This document shows, in pieces, positions 46,790 to 57,621 of a DNA stretch of 64,000 nucleotides (position 1 is the first letter of the stretch; every line of letters starts with the position of its first letter). The stretch is from contig OY292275.1 in assembly GCA_958496175.1 (NCBI GenBank), positions 57,613,701 through 57,677,700 on the forward strand, in the 5' to 3' direction. Origin of the DNA: Sisyra terminalis. Lineage: Eukaryota > Arthropoda > Insecta > Neuroptera > Sisyridae. A program made the translations under genes and the position numbers. The notes under the pieces were generated by a model. That model did no database searches and was not told the DNA's origin. It saw nothing but the letters and a program-made list of their open reading frames with translations.

Positions 46790-47375
46790 TCTTGTCTGCA
46801 GAATTTGAATTGCAATCAATTTGAACAAATTATAAGCTAATATGCTGGAGTTTTTGAACTCCAAATGGTTTGATGAAGATGTTCCCAATGGAAAATCTCT
46901 TAGATCATTGGAAGATTTTAGCCTTCTGCTAGTTGAATAATTTAGTAATGGGTCCATCAATGGAATTTTATGCTTCATTAGCCTTATGAAATGAGATTCA
47001 CTTTTTGGTTTTACCATGTCTGAGATCGAACTTGGGTGCAGGTCTTTATGCAACGTAAAATCTTGGACTGGCATCTTTGGATCATTGCAGTAAATAATTT
47101 GCTGGCACAAGCCCGTAATTCGATCTCATAGCTTCATATCGGTACTATTATGGCCCAGGAGTAATTAATTTTCTTATGACATTTCAGACTTCCTTCCCAT
47201 AAGCCAATATAGCTGTTTAAACCTCAAAATTGTTTGGATTCCCTTTTTTATATGATTATCGAAATGAAATTCAAGGTTTTTCACCGAACTCGAATCTGAT
47301 ATCCCCAACCCTTTAATGTAAACAATAAGGTAGTTGCCTCTTTTCAAAGTAAAATTGACCAAAGTCGTTTTGCAG
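46790..47375 (-). pseudogene. Jockey reverse transcriptase relic, second copy
   Basis: The minus strand reads VNFTLKRGNYLIVYIKGL (usually VTFTLRR...), SVKNLEFHFDNHIKK (usually AKYLGxxLDxRLTWKxHI) and FKQLYWLMGRKSEMS (usually LRKLYWLxGRxSxLS). Then in shifting frames come ENKLLL, IVPI-like words, YEIELRACASKLF and IQRCQSKILRCI, ending in a degraded tail with LLNYSTSRRLKS. This covers the region after the FADD box to the C terminus. It lies upstream, in the minus sense, of the relic at 44550-46105, and repeats its C-terminal part. Hence two separate LINE copies are present, with the two hAT MITEs between them. Confidence 0.7.
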
Positions 47376-49196
47376 AAATTGTATCTCTGTATTTTACTAT
47401 TTCACTTGGTCATATTCCGTCCATTTTCCAAGAAAATTTTCCCAACTCATTACCTCATTTACCCATTCATTTTCCATGAAAAGTTGACTTTGAAATGCAC
47501 CTTGTAACTATAGTAGAGTGTTATTAAAATTTCTGTTTCCTCGATGCATTTAATTTTAATTAGATACATATATAGAACTGAATGAGATTATTTTCATATG
47601 AAATTATTATAGGATTTAAAATAAACAAATTTCTGATATGCAGAAATTTGAAACTTTTCCCACCACCCATCACCCAGAGAAAAAACAGCTTTGAAAGCTT
47701 CGGGGAAAAGCTCCAATTATATTCACGTCTTTGTTACTCAAAAGTTTGTTTTTTATTCACTGATAGTAAAAGCATAATAATATTGGCATTGAAAAAAAAT
47801 CACATAAAGCGTTCCATGAAATTTTCAAACTTCATTGTACCTTTAATAAATTATACACCGACACGCTGTATTTTCTCATCACATTTTCATATTAACTCAT
47901 AACTTATTTATATAATTATCTCCTAAACTAACTAGAATGCAACAATAGTCGAGTGGATTTATAATTTTGTTCGCACAGTTATTATTATTTGTACAATAGT
48001 TTATAATTAAAATCACAAATTTTAAACTTTCTATTCCCGACAAGTATACAAATAATCCACACTTTTCTCAACAAGAAACAATTACTGTTGTAATAACTAA
48101 CAAAAAGTAAAACATTTTGCACACTATTGTAAAATAAATTTTAATGAATTTTATGATAAATCATTGGGAGAAATTTAAATTATTTTCACTGTCGAGTTTT
48201 AAAGTTGAGTATGTGGAAAAAAATTTTTTGTTAGTTTGTCGTAAATTCAAAATATTGTATAACCTTATGATATAAAACTTATAACACAATATCTTTACCA
48301 TAAATAACTCATTCTTCCAAGATAAGTACTATGATTTATTATGTGAATTGTCTTTTTTTTTATAAACATAGGGATTTCACATACGTGAGTGAAATTTATA
48401 AACTGTACGAAAATGTGAAAAGAGAAGGGTGTACGATTGAGATGAGTTTCTCTATTGATTTCTAATTTTCTTCAAAAGTATAGTAAATCTATTCTTAAAA
48501 AAATATTGCTTGTTATAATATATTACTGCTTATGGAGGAAAGAAGAAAAATCTTTCCTGTAATTGGCTATGACATATTTTACTCCTATAGATCACTTTAT
48601 TAGCGTCACGTTTCCCAAAATCAAGAAATTCTATAAAATAAAATGTGACAGGGGAATTACATACTGACGTCCATAAAGTCTATTTTTTTACATAACAAAG
48701 TGCATTGTAGGCGACGGGGAGTAGGTTATGCTGTTACCCAATAAAGGCAAACAGTCGATTTCATATTTATATGTGTGCAGCTGACATGAAATATTTTATT
48801 TTTCGTTCTGTTCTCGATTGATTGACGTGTTATTTAATTTCTTTTTATCTTTGCTTAGCAAATCTAACACATAATTCCAGGAAAAGGAAAATAAAAGGAA
48901 ATTTTGAATTAAAAAACCGAAGGCCACCGCCAGTGATGTTGGAAAAATGTATTTCATTTTTGAATAACTCAATAATTTATGGTTTAATGAAAGACGAACG
49001 ATGGAAAAAAAAACGTTTGACAACTTTGATCGATTGAGCTTATATTTTAAATTGGGGTAGTTAGAAAAAAGATATGTTTTTCGCGTAAAAAATATTTCAA
49101 TTGGAAATGCATGTTTTTTTCTAAATTAATTTCAGTCAATAATTAGGGAAGGTACAGAAAAAATGATCAAATTATTTTGTTATCTCATATATGACT
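47376..49196. other. AT-rich non-coding stretch
   Basis: A 106-codon plus frame (47582-47902) has no recognised motif, and neither do the overlapping frames near 48796-49037. No repeat ends were found. Confidence 0.35.
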
Positions 49197-49454
49197 CGTT
49201 TATTTTGAAAGTGGTGTAAGTCCATTTCAAGGACGGTCTATATGGTCATTCTTCTTCTTGTAACTAGAACAAAGTATGTTAATTATTTTACTGCTAAGTT
49301 TTCACAAATTATTGATTTAATATTAGTTGTTAACAAAAACGCCAATTATTCCCTCCTCCTTAGTATCTTATGTTCCTATGGTTAAAAATGATAACACTAT
49401 AGGGATTGTTCTTGAAATGGACTTAACTCACTTTCAAAATAAATGGTTCATATA
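49197..49454. mobile_element. MITE of about 258 bp, copy 1
   Basis: The ends read ATATATGACTCGTTTATTTT and, reverse complemented from the right, TATATGAACCATTTATTTTG. Both are followed by GAAAGTG and TAAGTCCATTTCAAG, giving terminal inverted repeats of about 50 bp. The interior has GAAGAAGAATGACC-type sequence on one strand. The family is not assigned; the ends allow a TA target. The same element recurs inverted at 49937-50203. Confidence 0.75.
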
Positions 49455-49785
49455 AAAATGATAATTTGACAGATTTTCGTATCTTACTTTATTTTGTTAC
49501 ATTTTTTTTAGTCATCCGCCCTTGTCCTGCATCCGGAAAATTTCCAATTCTATGAAATTTTCATTGAAATTCTAGTATTATTCACCTTCCCTTAATATCA
49601 ATTTAGTGTAGTTATTATTTTCCAGCATTTTCCATCTGATGGCAATTGATCGCCTATAACAGGGGTCGTCAAATGGTAGACACCGATCCCGATCCATACC
49701 ACCATTATTTTTCTATACAAACCTTAAGTCAACATAAATTTGTATTACTGAGACTTAATTTAATCAGCAGTTGCAAATTAATGAC

Positions 49786-50683
49786 TAGACATCGGATTAT
49801 ATGCCCTATCAAAATGCCAAAATATACATGCAAATATGCATAAATAAGAGGGCGAAATATGCATAAAATATGCACAATCAAAACCCATTTACCTATTATT
49901 AGAATTCACGTTTATTTTCATATTATATTTAACTTAATATGAACCGTTTGTTTTGAAAATAAGTTAAGTCCATTTCAAGAACAATCCCTATAGTGTTATC
50001 ATTTTTAACCATAGGAACATAAGATACTAAGGACGAGGGAATAATTGGCGTTTTTGTTAACAACTAAAATGAAATCAGTAATTTGTGAAAACTTAGCAGT
50101 TAAATAATTAACATACTTTATTCTAGTTACAAGAAGAAGAATGACCATATAGACCGTCCCTAAAATGGACTTACACCACTTTCAAAATAAACGAGTCATA
50201 TACATAATGCATCTGTACTTATGAACAGTACTAAACTTCTCCTAAGTCGCCAGACCTATTCTCCAGAAATTTTTTTTGTATATTTGAGTGAAAATGAACT
50301 TTCGACATCAACTTACGTTACCGAACAGAATTTGAAATTTGGCGGAATTTTTGGAGATCTCTTCAGAAGAACCGTTGACAATTGCATCAATGTTCTTTAT
50401 CACTTCAGGACGGGGGTTTTCATACAAAACTGCATTTAATTTGCCACGAACCTATTGCAATAGTTAACTCGAAAGGACGATATTTTTTTTAATAATTTTT
50501 TCGAATATTTCCATGGATTTGCACAGAGGAATGTTTCTAGTTTCTCAATTGAATCGAGCATATCGCTGAAATGTGTTGCATTAAGAACAATATTTTTTGT
50601 CGATTGAAGGATTCTCGAATATTCGCTGGCTTGAATTAATTGCGATGGTGTCTAATCTTACAAATTTTCCGACTAATTCTTTT
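49786..50683 (-). mobile_element. partial hAT element, copy 1, interrupted by a MITE
   Basis: It begins with the same terminal sequence TAGACATCGGATTATATGC as the fuller copy at 50699 and is preceded by TTAATGAC. It parallels the fuller copy through ACAGTACTAAACTT, CAGACCTATTCTCCAGAAAT, GATCTCTTCAGAAGAACCGT and TTGCATCAAT. It then ends at AATTCTTTTA near 50683, where the second copy begins. A MITE occupies 49937-50203 inside it. Only the C-terminal half of the transposase region is represented. Confidence 0.7.
49937..50203. mobile_element. MITE copy 2, inverted relative to 49197-49454
   Basis: This is the reverse complement of the MITE at 49197, with landmarks GTTAAGTCCATTTCAAGAAC, CCTATAGTGTTATCATTTTT and TGGACTTACACCACTTTCAA. 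It sits inside hAT copy 1: the hAT sequence ...CTTAATAT breaks at 49940 and resumes at ACATAATG near 50202. So this insertion is younger than hAT copy 1. Confidence 0.8.
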
Positions 50684-50698
50684 ACGGAAATTAATGAA

Positions 50699-51776
50699 TA
50701 GACATCGGATTATATGCACTTTTAAAGTGCCAAAATATGCATGCAAATATGCACAATCCAAAACCATTTATTATTGGAATTTACGTTTATTTTCCCATTA
50801 TATTTATCTTAATATATATATAATTCTTCTGTAGTTATGTACAGTACTAAACTTCCCCTAAGTTGGCAGACCTATTCTCCAGAAATTTTCTTTGTGCATT
50901 TGCGTAGAAACTTGGATGGTTTAGATCCACAATTGGACCATATAGATAAAAAAGGTGAAAAGCTGAAAATTAACTTTCGACGTCAACTTACAGAACTTAC
51001 CGGACAGAATTTGAAATTTGGCGGAATTTTCGGAGATCTCTTCAGAAGAACCGTTCATAATTGCATCAATTTTCTTTATTCCTTCAAGACAAGGGTTTTT
51101 ATACAAAACTGCATTTAATTTACCACGAACTTATTGCAATAGTTAACTCGAAAGAGCGTTATTTTCGAATATTTCTATGGATTTGCACAGAGGAATGTTT
51201 CTAGTTTCTCAATTGCATCGAGTATATTGCATTTTGTTGCATTGAGAGCAATATTTTTTGTCGATTGAAGGATCCTCGAATATCCGCTGGCTTGAATTAA
51301 TTGCAATGGTGTCTAATCTTTCAAATTTTCCACCTAATTCTTTTATGACTTCGAAAAATTCAGCATAAAACAATAAAGCTTTCTATCAAGTACCCCACCG
51401 TGTTAAAATTGATTCTGGCGGCAGTGTTAGGTTTGGAAGTCGCTCTTTATATTCTTGTAGTCGCCATAGTGCTTTTAAAAGCTCTTTTTTGGTAGAAAAA
51501 ATCAATTTATTGACTATTCCGAAGTCGTTTCTGATCTTTTCCGTAACTTGATATAATCCGTGGACTAGCCAGGTGGTGTAATGCATTATTGGGTACAATA
51601 CTTTCAGAGCTTGACGGAAGGGGGACGTGTCGACATAATACAACACGCCAAACACGAATAACTACCGAAATAAGCTTTTACAATAAAAAAGTACTAAATT
51701 ATGCAATAACGCTATAAAAATAGAATTAAATACAGTTGCATAGGCAAACATGCAAATGCATATAATCCGATGTCTA
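50699..51776 (-). mobile_element. hAT element with decayed transposase, 8-bp target duplication
   Basis: Terminal sequence TAGACATCGGATTATATGCA (50699) is inverted at 51757-51776. The flanks are TTAATGAA (50691-50698) and TTAATGAC (51777-51784), agreeing at 7 of 8 bases, as expected for hAT. The element is 1078 bp, too short for a full transposase gene of about 2 kb, so it is internally deleted as well as mutated. It follows directly after the partial copy at 49786-50683. Confidence 0.8.
50921..51655 (-). pseudogene. hAT-family transposase fragment with in-frame stops
   Basis: A single minus-strand frame, broken by about six stops, reads YTTWLVHGLYQVTEKIRNDF, VNKLIFSTKKELLKAL, then LPNLTLPPESILTRWGT. 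It continues ALLFYAEFFEVIKELGG, EDPSIDKKYCSQ and VRGKLNAVLYKNPCLEG. The pattern CxxHxLxxxxxxIR...KxxLxxxxRxxxFKxxxPxxPLPPxPxxTRWGTWL is typical of the middle part of hAT transposases in insects. In the usual protein the TRWGTW tryptophan is important; here the codon after TRWGT is a stop. Neither the BED zinc finger nor the C-terminal dimerisation domain is present. A dead copy. Confidence 0.8.
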
Positions 51777-51784
51777 TTAATGAC

Positions 51785-53158
51785 CGTAGCTTGTACCAAC
51801 TTGACTCCAGTTTGTGATATTAATTCTAAAAGAATACTTTAGTAAGGACTTTTGTATGCTACATTTGTTTAGTTAATAAAATAAATTCTATTGTAAAATA
51901 GTAGAAACAGACCGTATTGGTTATTTTTTCTTAAAAAACGGACCTCAATAGAAACTAATTAGTGATATCTGATCAATAGGTTCAAAAACGACATTACTTT
52001 CCGGTCCTCCTTATATATATATATATATTACCACACCTTGAAAGTTGTGAAATTTGTTGTTGCGAATTAATCCATTTTTCAGGATTTAAATCGAGTGTAC
52101 TGATTTATAACCAACTTTATATATTTTACGACGAAGGATCATAACAAATAACTTCTATGTTTCACTTCCTGTTAATGTTTGTTCCAAACACTCAATACCG
52201 TTGTTGTGATACTAAGTTATTTATTTCAAAGAGATTTTTAAAGACTACGAAATGTTCAAAAGAAATTCCATCTTCAATATATTCTTCCCTTTCAATTTGT
52301 TTTTTTTTCTATATTATGAAAATGATCCGAGAGGATTTTCTTTTCATTAATTTAAAATTAAAAAGTGTACAATCGCGTTGAAAATTAGCGGGGGACATTG
52401 AGAAGGTAAAATGGTTCAATAAAGGTACATTACTTTTTTAATATGAAATTGCAATGTTGTAATTATTGCATATTACGAGCTTATAGCTTATGGCAGCCAT
52501 TTGCCAGGAGTGTAATATGGTAGTAGACACTGGAAATAAAAATTCAAAATCAATATTGGTGAAACACGTGCTGGTTGTAAACATTTAGCGTTCACAAATT
52601 TTTCTGCGAGGGTGGCAATGACATTATTCGACTGAAACAAAGTTTTAATTAAGTCTCCAAGAAATTATTTTCCTCTCAAACTAAACGACATCCGAAATCT
52701 TTATTCACAAAAGACGTAATGAAACTAGAGAGAGAATTGCGGAAGTGGCGAATAAAAAAAAAAAAATACGATAAAAACATTTAAATAACAATACTTTTTT
52801 TCTTGCTAATTTAGGGTCGTCGGTCGCCCTTTTTAATCCTTCTCGACTGCCTTTTTTTGTGTGTTGACTACTATATATAGTATTTATTAAAATGAAAATT
52901 TGTTACTCGATTAAATCACGCCAACAAAAAAAAAAAACAAAGCAAATTTCCTGTGTTCTGATAAATATATCTGAATATTTCGACAATTTCCATATTTTTT
53001 TTTCGTTTGCATTATACCATGAAAATTATTTGAATTTATATAATCAATAGGATACAAATATCAGTTTCAAATATTTCATATTTTTTAATGTTCACAGCAG
53101 ATAATGGTCTAAAATGATAGCGTAAATTGAAATTTTGGTATGTGAAAATTGGCAAAAT
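51785..53158. other. AT-rich non-coding stretch
   Basis: A (TA)n run lies near 52011-52029. A 74-codon plus frame (52157-52381) has no recognised motif. Confidence 0.35.
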
Positions 53159-53480
53159 TTATTTAATAAAATCCACGCATATAAAAATTGACCTATAGTC
53201 AATTTTGAAATCTATGACATGAATATATTCTTCAAATTCTAGTAAAATGGAAATGAAAATTTCTAGTTTTCCTAGTTTGAGGTTCAAGGTAACTAGAGCT
53301 ATATTTTTTTCGTTTAATGCTATGCCCCATTCGTTGTTCCGTTCCTTTATGGAATGAGTATCGTCTGGGAATGTGATGGTTACTATTTTGTTGTTTGGGA
53401 ACCCTTTGTAAATATTAGGTAGAGTAATGGTCCTGGACATTTTTTTTTTGTGGGGCCACCGCCGCTATTAGTCAAAAAGA
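53159..53480 (-). pseudogene. Jockey reverse transcriptase relic around the catalytic box
   Basis: The minus strand reads, in two frames, CPGPLLYLIFTKG (usually GSVLGPLLYxIYTSDLP) and FPNNKIVTITFPDDTHSI (usually ATFADDTAIL), followed by WGIALNEKNIALVTLNLKL (usually WRIKVNExKSxxVTFTLRR). The FADD catalytic motif has become FPDD, so the second and third residues no longer fit the consensus. The match spans RT motifs B' to D. It does not overlap the regions kept in the relics at 44-47 kb, so it is another LINE copy. Confidence 0.65.
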
Positions 53481-53569
53481 ACAACATTTTGTTATCATAT
53501 TATATATGAAAGTATCTACCGAATTGGTAACTTCTTGAAATTAGATGATATTTGGAAGATGATGTTTGT

Positions 53570-54050
53570 TAAAATCACGAAGTATAAGTAACAGGAGAAC
53601 AAACGCTGTATTTCAAATTCGTCCCTAAAATGAGGGTATAGTGCAGAGCTCTCTAGTATCAATAGTATACAAGTATGAAAATGAGCGCCAAAAACATTTT
53701 CAATTTACAAGAGATTTCTAATTTCAATGGGAAATTATTTCCTAAACATATGTAGAATTAAATAATAATGAATTTGGTATATTAAAGGTATTAAATTATA
53801 TGAAGAACATGAATCTAACATTTTGACAGCTTAAGCCACAGTTTGAATTACAATAACAAAAAAGCGAACAACCAATAACAATTCAATACATAAAATTGGC
53901 CAAGTTTCTTGGCGATAATGCGCTAATGGCGGCCGAAAAAATAACTACATCATGTCTAAATTTTTGAGGACAAGTGAACTAACAAATTGCCTATCTCGTT
54001 CGTTCTCCTGTTATAAATTCTTCGTGATTAAAATCAACATTTTCCACATT
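53570..54050. mobile_element. inverted-repeat element of about 480 bp
   Basis: TTAAAATCACGAAGTATAAG then TAACAGGAGAACAAACG on the left (about 53573-53610) is inverted at about 53998-54040 as CGTTCGTTCTCCTGTTATAA then ATTCTTCGTGATTAAAATC. It lacks an ORF and its target duplication could not be fixed. A second small foldback (ACATTTTCAACG / CGTTGAAAATGTT, about 54030-54125) abuts the right end. Confidence 0.55.
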
Positions 54051-54211
54051 TGTGAAAATCAACATTTTCAACGTTTGTTAAAATCATTTTTTTCAATATT
54101 TACGTTGAAAATGTTGGTTTTCACAACTATGTTGAATTTCACAAACGTTGAAAAAGGGGCTAGTTATTCTAATGGCACTAATCATTTTTTTCACATTACT
54201 ATTGAAACCTA

Positions 54212-54281
54212 CTGGTGGTTGAGTGGTCAAGGTGACTGCTCCGGAACTGGTAGGTATTGTGTTTGAATCTTGTATCGTGCA
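54212..54281 (+). ncRNA. tRNA-like block, probably a tRNA-derived SINE head
   Basis: CTGGTGGTTGAGTGGTCAAG carries an RNA polymerase III A-box-like sequence (TGGTTGAGTGGTCAAGG). About 33 bases further, GTGTTTGAATCTTG fits a diverged B box (GGTTCGANTCC). Spacing is right for a tRNA-type promoter, but stems are too poor for a functional tRNA. tRNA-derived SINEs in arthropods have this arrangement. The 3' part of the SINE was not delimited. Confidence 0.5.
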
Positions 54282-54384
54282 AATTTTCGATATTTCTCGA
54301 TTAAGGATCTTTATTAGATCTTGATTAGTCGCTAAAGACCTTATTAGTTATAAAACGTTGGTATATAATAATAAGAAAAAATAC

Positions 54385-54770
54385 TCAGCTGTGAATGGTT
54401 GTTGATGGGAACGCCTTATCATTGTTTCTGCATGGTTCTTCCTTTGATTTACGATCACCCAACTGTGATTGGCTATTGGTGGGAACACCCACTCAACGAT
54501 TCATTCATTGTTCTTCTACTGATTTACGATCATTCTGCTGTTAATGGCTGTGTGTGGAAACGCCTTCTCATTGTTTCTGCTTGGTTCTTCCCATGATTCA
54601 CGATCATTCAGCTGTGAATGGCTGTTAGTGGGAACGCTCGCTAAACGTTTTCTTCATTGTTCTTCCACTGATTTACGATCATCTAGCTAAAATTGGCTGA
54701 GGGTGGGAACGCCCTCTTTTTGTTTTTTGCTCGGTTCTTCCACTGATTTTCAATCACGTAGCTTTTATTA
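54385..54770. repeat. minisatellite, about 75-bp unit, five copies
   Basis: Units beginning near 54391, 54465, 54539, 54615 and 54690 share the pattern AATGGCTGTTGGTGGGAACG, CATTGTTTCTGCTTGGTTCT and TCCACTGATTTACGATCAT. Individual units differ at about one base in six. The G+C content is higher than in the surroundings. Frames through the unit are open by chance in places (54399-54596) but there is no reason to call a gene. Confidence 0.85.
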
Positions 54771-56445
54771 TCCAAAAAAAGAGCCAAAAATTCAAATTAT
54801 AAATTGTAACTTCATCACTTTTGCTTTAAATGCCTCATTTTTATTTTATAAGTGGATGATGAATCTTGATGGTTGGAAAAAGTTTTAAAGCGGGCCACGT
54901 GCAATAAGGGTGGCCAACTCTTATTTCAATTGGTTCTTCATTGGTTCTAAAACTCTAATTCTAGCCATTACTAAATTGTTTTACTTCCTTTTTTAAAATT
55001 AACACAGAGAAATAATTTCCAAAAACTACTTACTAATTTCTGCGTTGCGAGACATGGATTTCAATTTCCTGATGGTTTCGTCTTTTCCATTTATAATTGT
55101 TGAAAACTCTGATCAAAGTTTGATATTTGATCATTTTAGCTGAAAGCTTTCTATTACTGATTTATATATCTCGATCATAAGCATTATATTTTTTTCTATC
55201 ATAAATTGAAGGCTAGGTATTAAACTATTTTTTTACACACTAAATATAATTTTAATATTAACACTAAGATAAAATAAAATAAATGAAATAGAAGTAAATT
55301 TATTGTTTATTTGTAATCCATATTGTTAAAGAAAAATCAGTTTATGATTGTATTAGCTTTCATAAAGCTTGAATTCTCTTAAGAGTTAAGAAAAGGTTCT
55401 TTTCCTTCGTTTGTACACGATTAATTTAATTTAATTTCCAAAGCTTTTTTTTTTTAATTTAAGAAAAAACTTTGTCAAACTTCTTTTAATTCAATTAATT
55501 TTACCAAAAGAAAAAAAAAAATCAACCACCTAACCACTGAAATGAATACTTTTGTCCCCTGAAATGGAATATCATATCTGCTCCATTATTTTTTTTTTAT
55601 TCCATTTGTTCAATATATCTAAGCGTCGTGCTCCAGGCCAAATTGAATTATTGGGATGAAAGGTTATAAATTTAATATTTTTGATAGTGAAGTGTAATAT
55701 TCAGCACTTTAGAGAAAATATAGTCATTTTCCATAGATAATCAAATTTCCCTGGCGTGATCCATTACAGGAAGTCGTTAGCTGCCGCTAACGAGCTCATG
55801 ATACTCACCACTTGTTTTCAATGGATTGCTTTCGTAAAGCGGCTATTTACCTTATATACATAGAAAATATATCAGTGAAAAGCCATCAGATATTTCCCAA
55901 CTAGTTATATATAATTTCAGCTTTTAACTTTGTTCCTATATCAACTTAATTGAAGCTTTACAAACTAGAAAAAAAAAACACCACATACTTTTCCAATCTT
56001 GCCACTTTTCAACAATGAGCTTTAATTATTTACTTACTAAAGCAAGTTTAATTAAATTTATAACGAAGTCTTCTGTAAGCCTTTATTTGCAAACTAGATT
56101 TATTTATTTCCTTTTTTTTTTGGTTGGCAACTTGTATTTGTTATTCATATGATTCATTAATTATTGAGGATGAGTATGTTAGAGATTTTCGTTTAGCTCA
56201 AGATTAATAATGGAATATTATTTAGAATCAAGCAATGTCAATTTACTGTTTGCAGAGGATTGATTCAGTAATAAAGCGTTCAAAGTCCTATTTGAAACAC
56301 AAGTTTCTGATTCGAGTCCCTCAGAACTATGGTCTTATCTTGTCAAACTTGAACATTAATCATAGATGACAAACATTGTATATATATGTTTTATATAATG
56401 CATGTAGGACTGTTGGTTTATGATAAACCCAACAATTTTCAATTA
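54771..56445. other. AT-rich stretch with a weak tRNA-like block
   Basis: At about 56258-56330, GAGGATTGATTCAGTAATAA then CTGATTCGAGTCCCTCAG suggests a diverged A box and a better B box, so a tRNA-derived repeat is possible. At about 55790-55840 the minus strand has AACAAGTG|GTGAGT, a strong splice donor, but the sequence before it is not open. Nothing else is assigned. Confidence 0.3.
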
Positions 56446-57621
56446 CACTGATCAACAAAAAAACTTTTTTCCTGTGTAACAAGAAAAATGTTGGCTGATT
56501 CTGTTAGGAATAAAGTCAAGTAGAGTAGAATTAGTAGTCTAAACTTTTAGATACGAATAGTTTTTTTGTTATATGATTTTTTTTACTTTTCTTAAATTAC
56601 AAATTATTTTAACAAAAATTAAATTCTTATCAATGTTATAATATTAATATAAATACTTTCTTATGATTTTCTCCTATATTTTACATCAGGAACGTCCTTC
56701 TGTAATCCCCAGCGATAATCTGCCAGCATAGTTGGATTCCATTTTCCCTGGTATCGTTTTTCTATGGTAAAAATTTTTTGGTGAAATCTTTCCCCGTGTT
56801 CATCACTAACGGCACCCAAGTTTGGGGGAAAAAAGTTTAAATGTGAATGAAAAAAAATTATTTTTAAGGACATATTGCAGCCTAATGCTTTATAATTCTC
56901 TAAAAGTTCCTCGGTAATAGTTTTATAGTCATTTGATCAGTGATTTCCAAGAAAATTTTCAGTGATTTTTATAAGTGCTTTCCAAGCTGGGTTTTCTGGA
57001 CCATCGAGTTGTTCTTTAAGAATATAATCTTTTATCACTTGCCTGATTTGAGGACCTACAAACACACCTTCTTTAATCTTAGCATCACTGATTTTAGGGA
57101 ATTTTTCTTTTAGGTATTGAAATCCAGCGCCATTTTTATCTATTGCTTTCACAAAGTTTTTTTTTTAACGTAATAGTTTTCCCTATCCCTACTGTCCCAT
57201 TCACAAAGAAAACAACAAAATTGTGTACACACAAGTTGCAATCCTAATAAAAGGGCAACAACTTTTAAATCTCCGCAAATTTTCCATTTATGTTCGTCAT
57301 ATTTAATCTTTTCTAAAAGAAATTTCATTGTTTCATGGGATTCTTTCATGTTAGCACCATATCCTACCGGTACAGAGGGAAGATTATTACCATTGTAACA
57401 AAACTGCCTTTAAGCTTGTTTTTGAAGCATCAATAAATAAACGCCACTCTTCAATTTTGTATTGTATTCCCAAAATATTCATAACACCACAGATATTGTT
57501 ACAAAATATCACGGAAACTAGACCTACTCAAATTAATATACATATGATTTTGTGGAGAGCTTGGGTAGATATTTCGAAATTATTAATTACTTTTCTTGTT
57601 ACAAAATTTTGTTGATCAGTG
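56446..57621 (-). mobile_element. DNA transposon with CACTGATCAACAAAA ends
   Basis: The left end is CACTGATCAACAAAAAAACT; the right end, reverse complemented, is CACTGATCAACAAAATTTTG, followed on both sides by a GTAACAAGAAAA block, giving terminal inverted repeats of about 30-40 bp. TTA flanks both ends (56443-56445 and 57622-57624), so a 3-bp target duplication is possible, as in PIF/Harbinger-type elements; it could be chance in AT-rich DNA. The element carries one broken gene (56661-57510, minus). At 1176 bp it is shorter than an intact copy would need to be. Confidence 0.7.
56661..57510 (-). pseudogene. broken transposon-encoded ORF of a repetitive arthropod family
   Basis: Reading the minus strand: IEEWRLFIDASKTSLKAVL, a shifted and worn piece, then MKESHETMKFLLEKI and KICGDLKVVALLLGLQL with the cysteines of CCFLCEWDSRDR (57349-57149). 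A frame change and loss of roughly 40 residues follow. Next come KNGAGFQYLKEKFPKISDAK and EGVFVGPQIRQVIKD, a TGA at 56937-56939, YKALGCNMSLK, and finally HSHLNFFPPNLGAVSDEHGE, RFHQKIF and KRYQGKWNPTMLADYRW to the stop at 56661. I recognise this as a highly repetitive family of predicted proteins in insects and cnidarians, of uncharacterised function. Enclosure by terminal inverted repeats supports a transposon origin. The CxxxC and HSHLDFF...DEHGERFHQ blocks are its conserved landmarks and are largely intact here. Confidence 0.75.

Noticed and set aside
49660..49690. left end of another hAT MITE (CAGGGGTCGTCAAATGG)
   Set aside because: No matching right end or 8-bp duplication could be found, so it is not listed as an element.
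50221..51118. plus-strand open frames of 64-93 codons
   Set aside because: They are antisense to the hAT transposase relic and repeat because the hAT fragment is present twice.
54212..54281. functional tRNA gene
   Set aside because: A- and B-box-like words are present, but the acceptor, D and T stems do not pair well enough; a SINE head is more likely.
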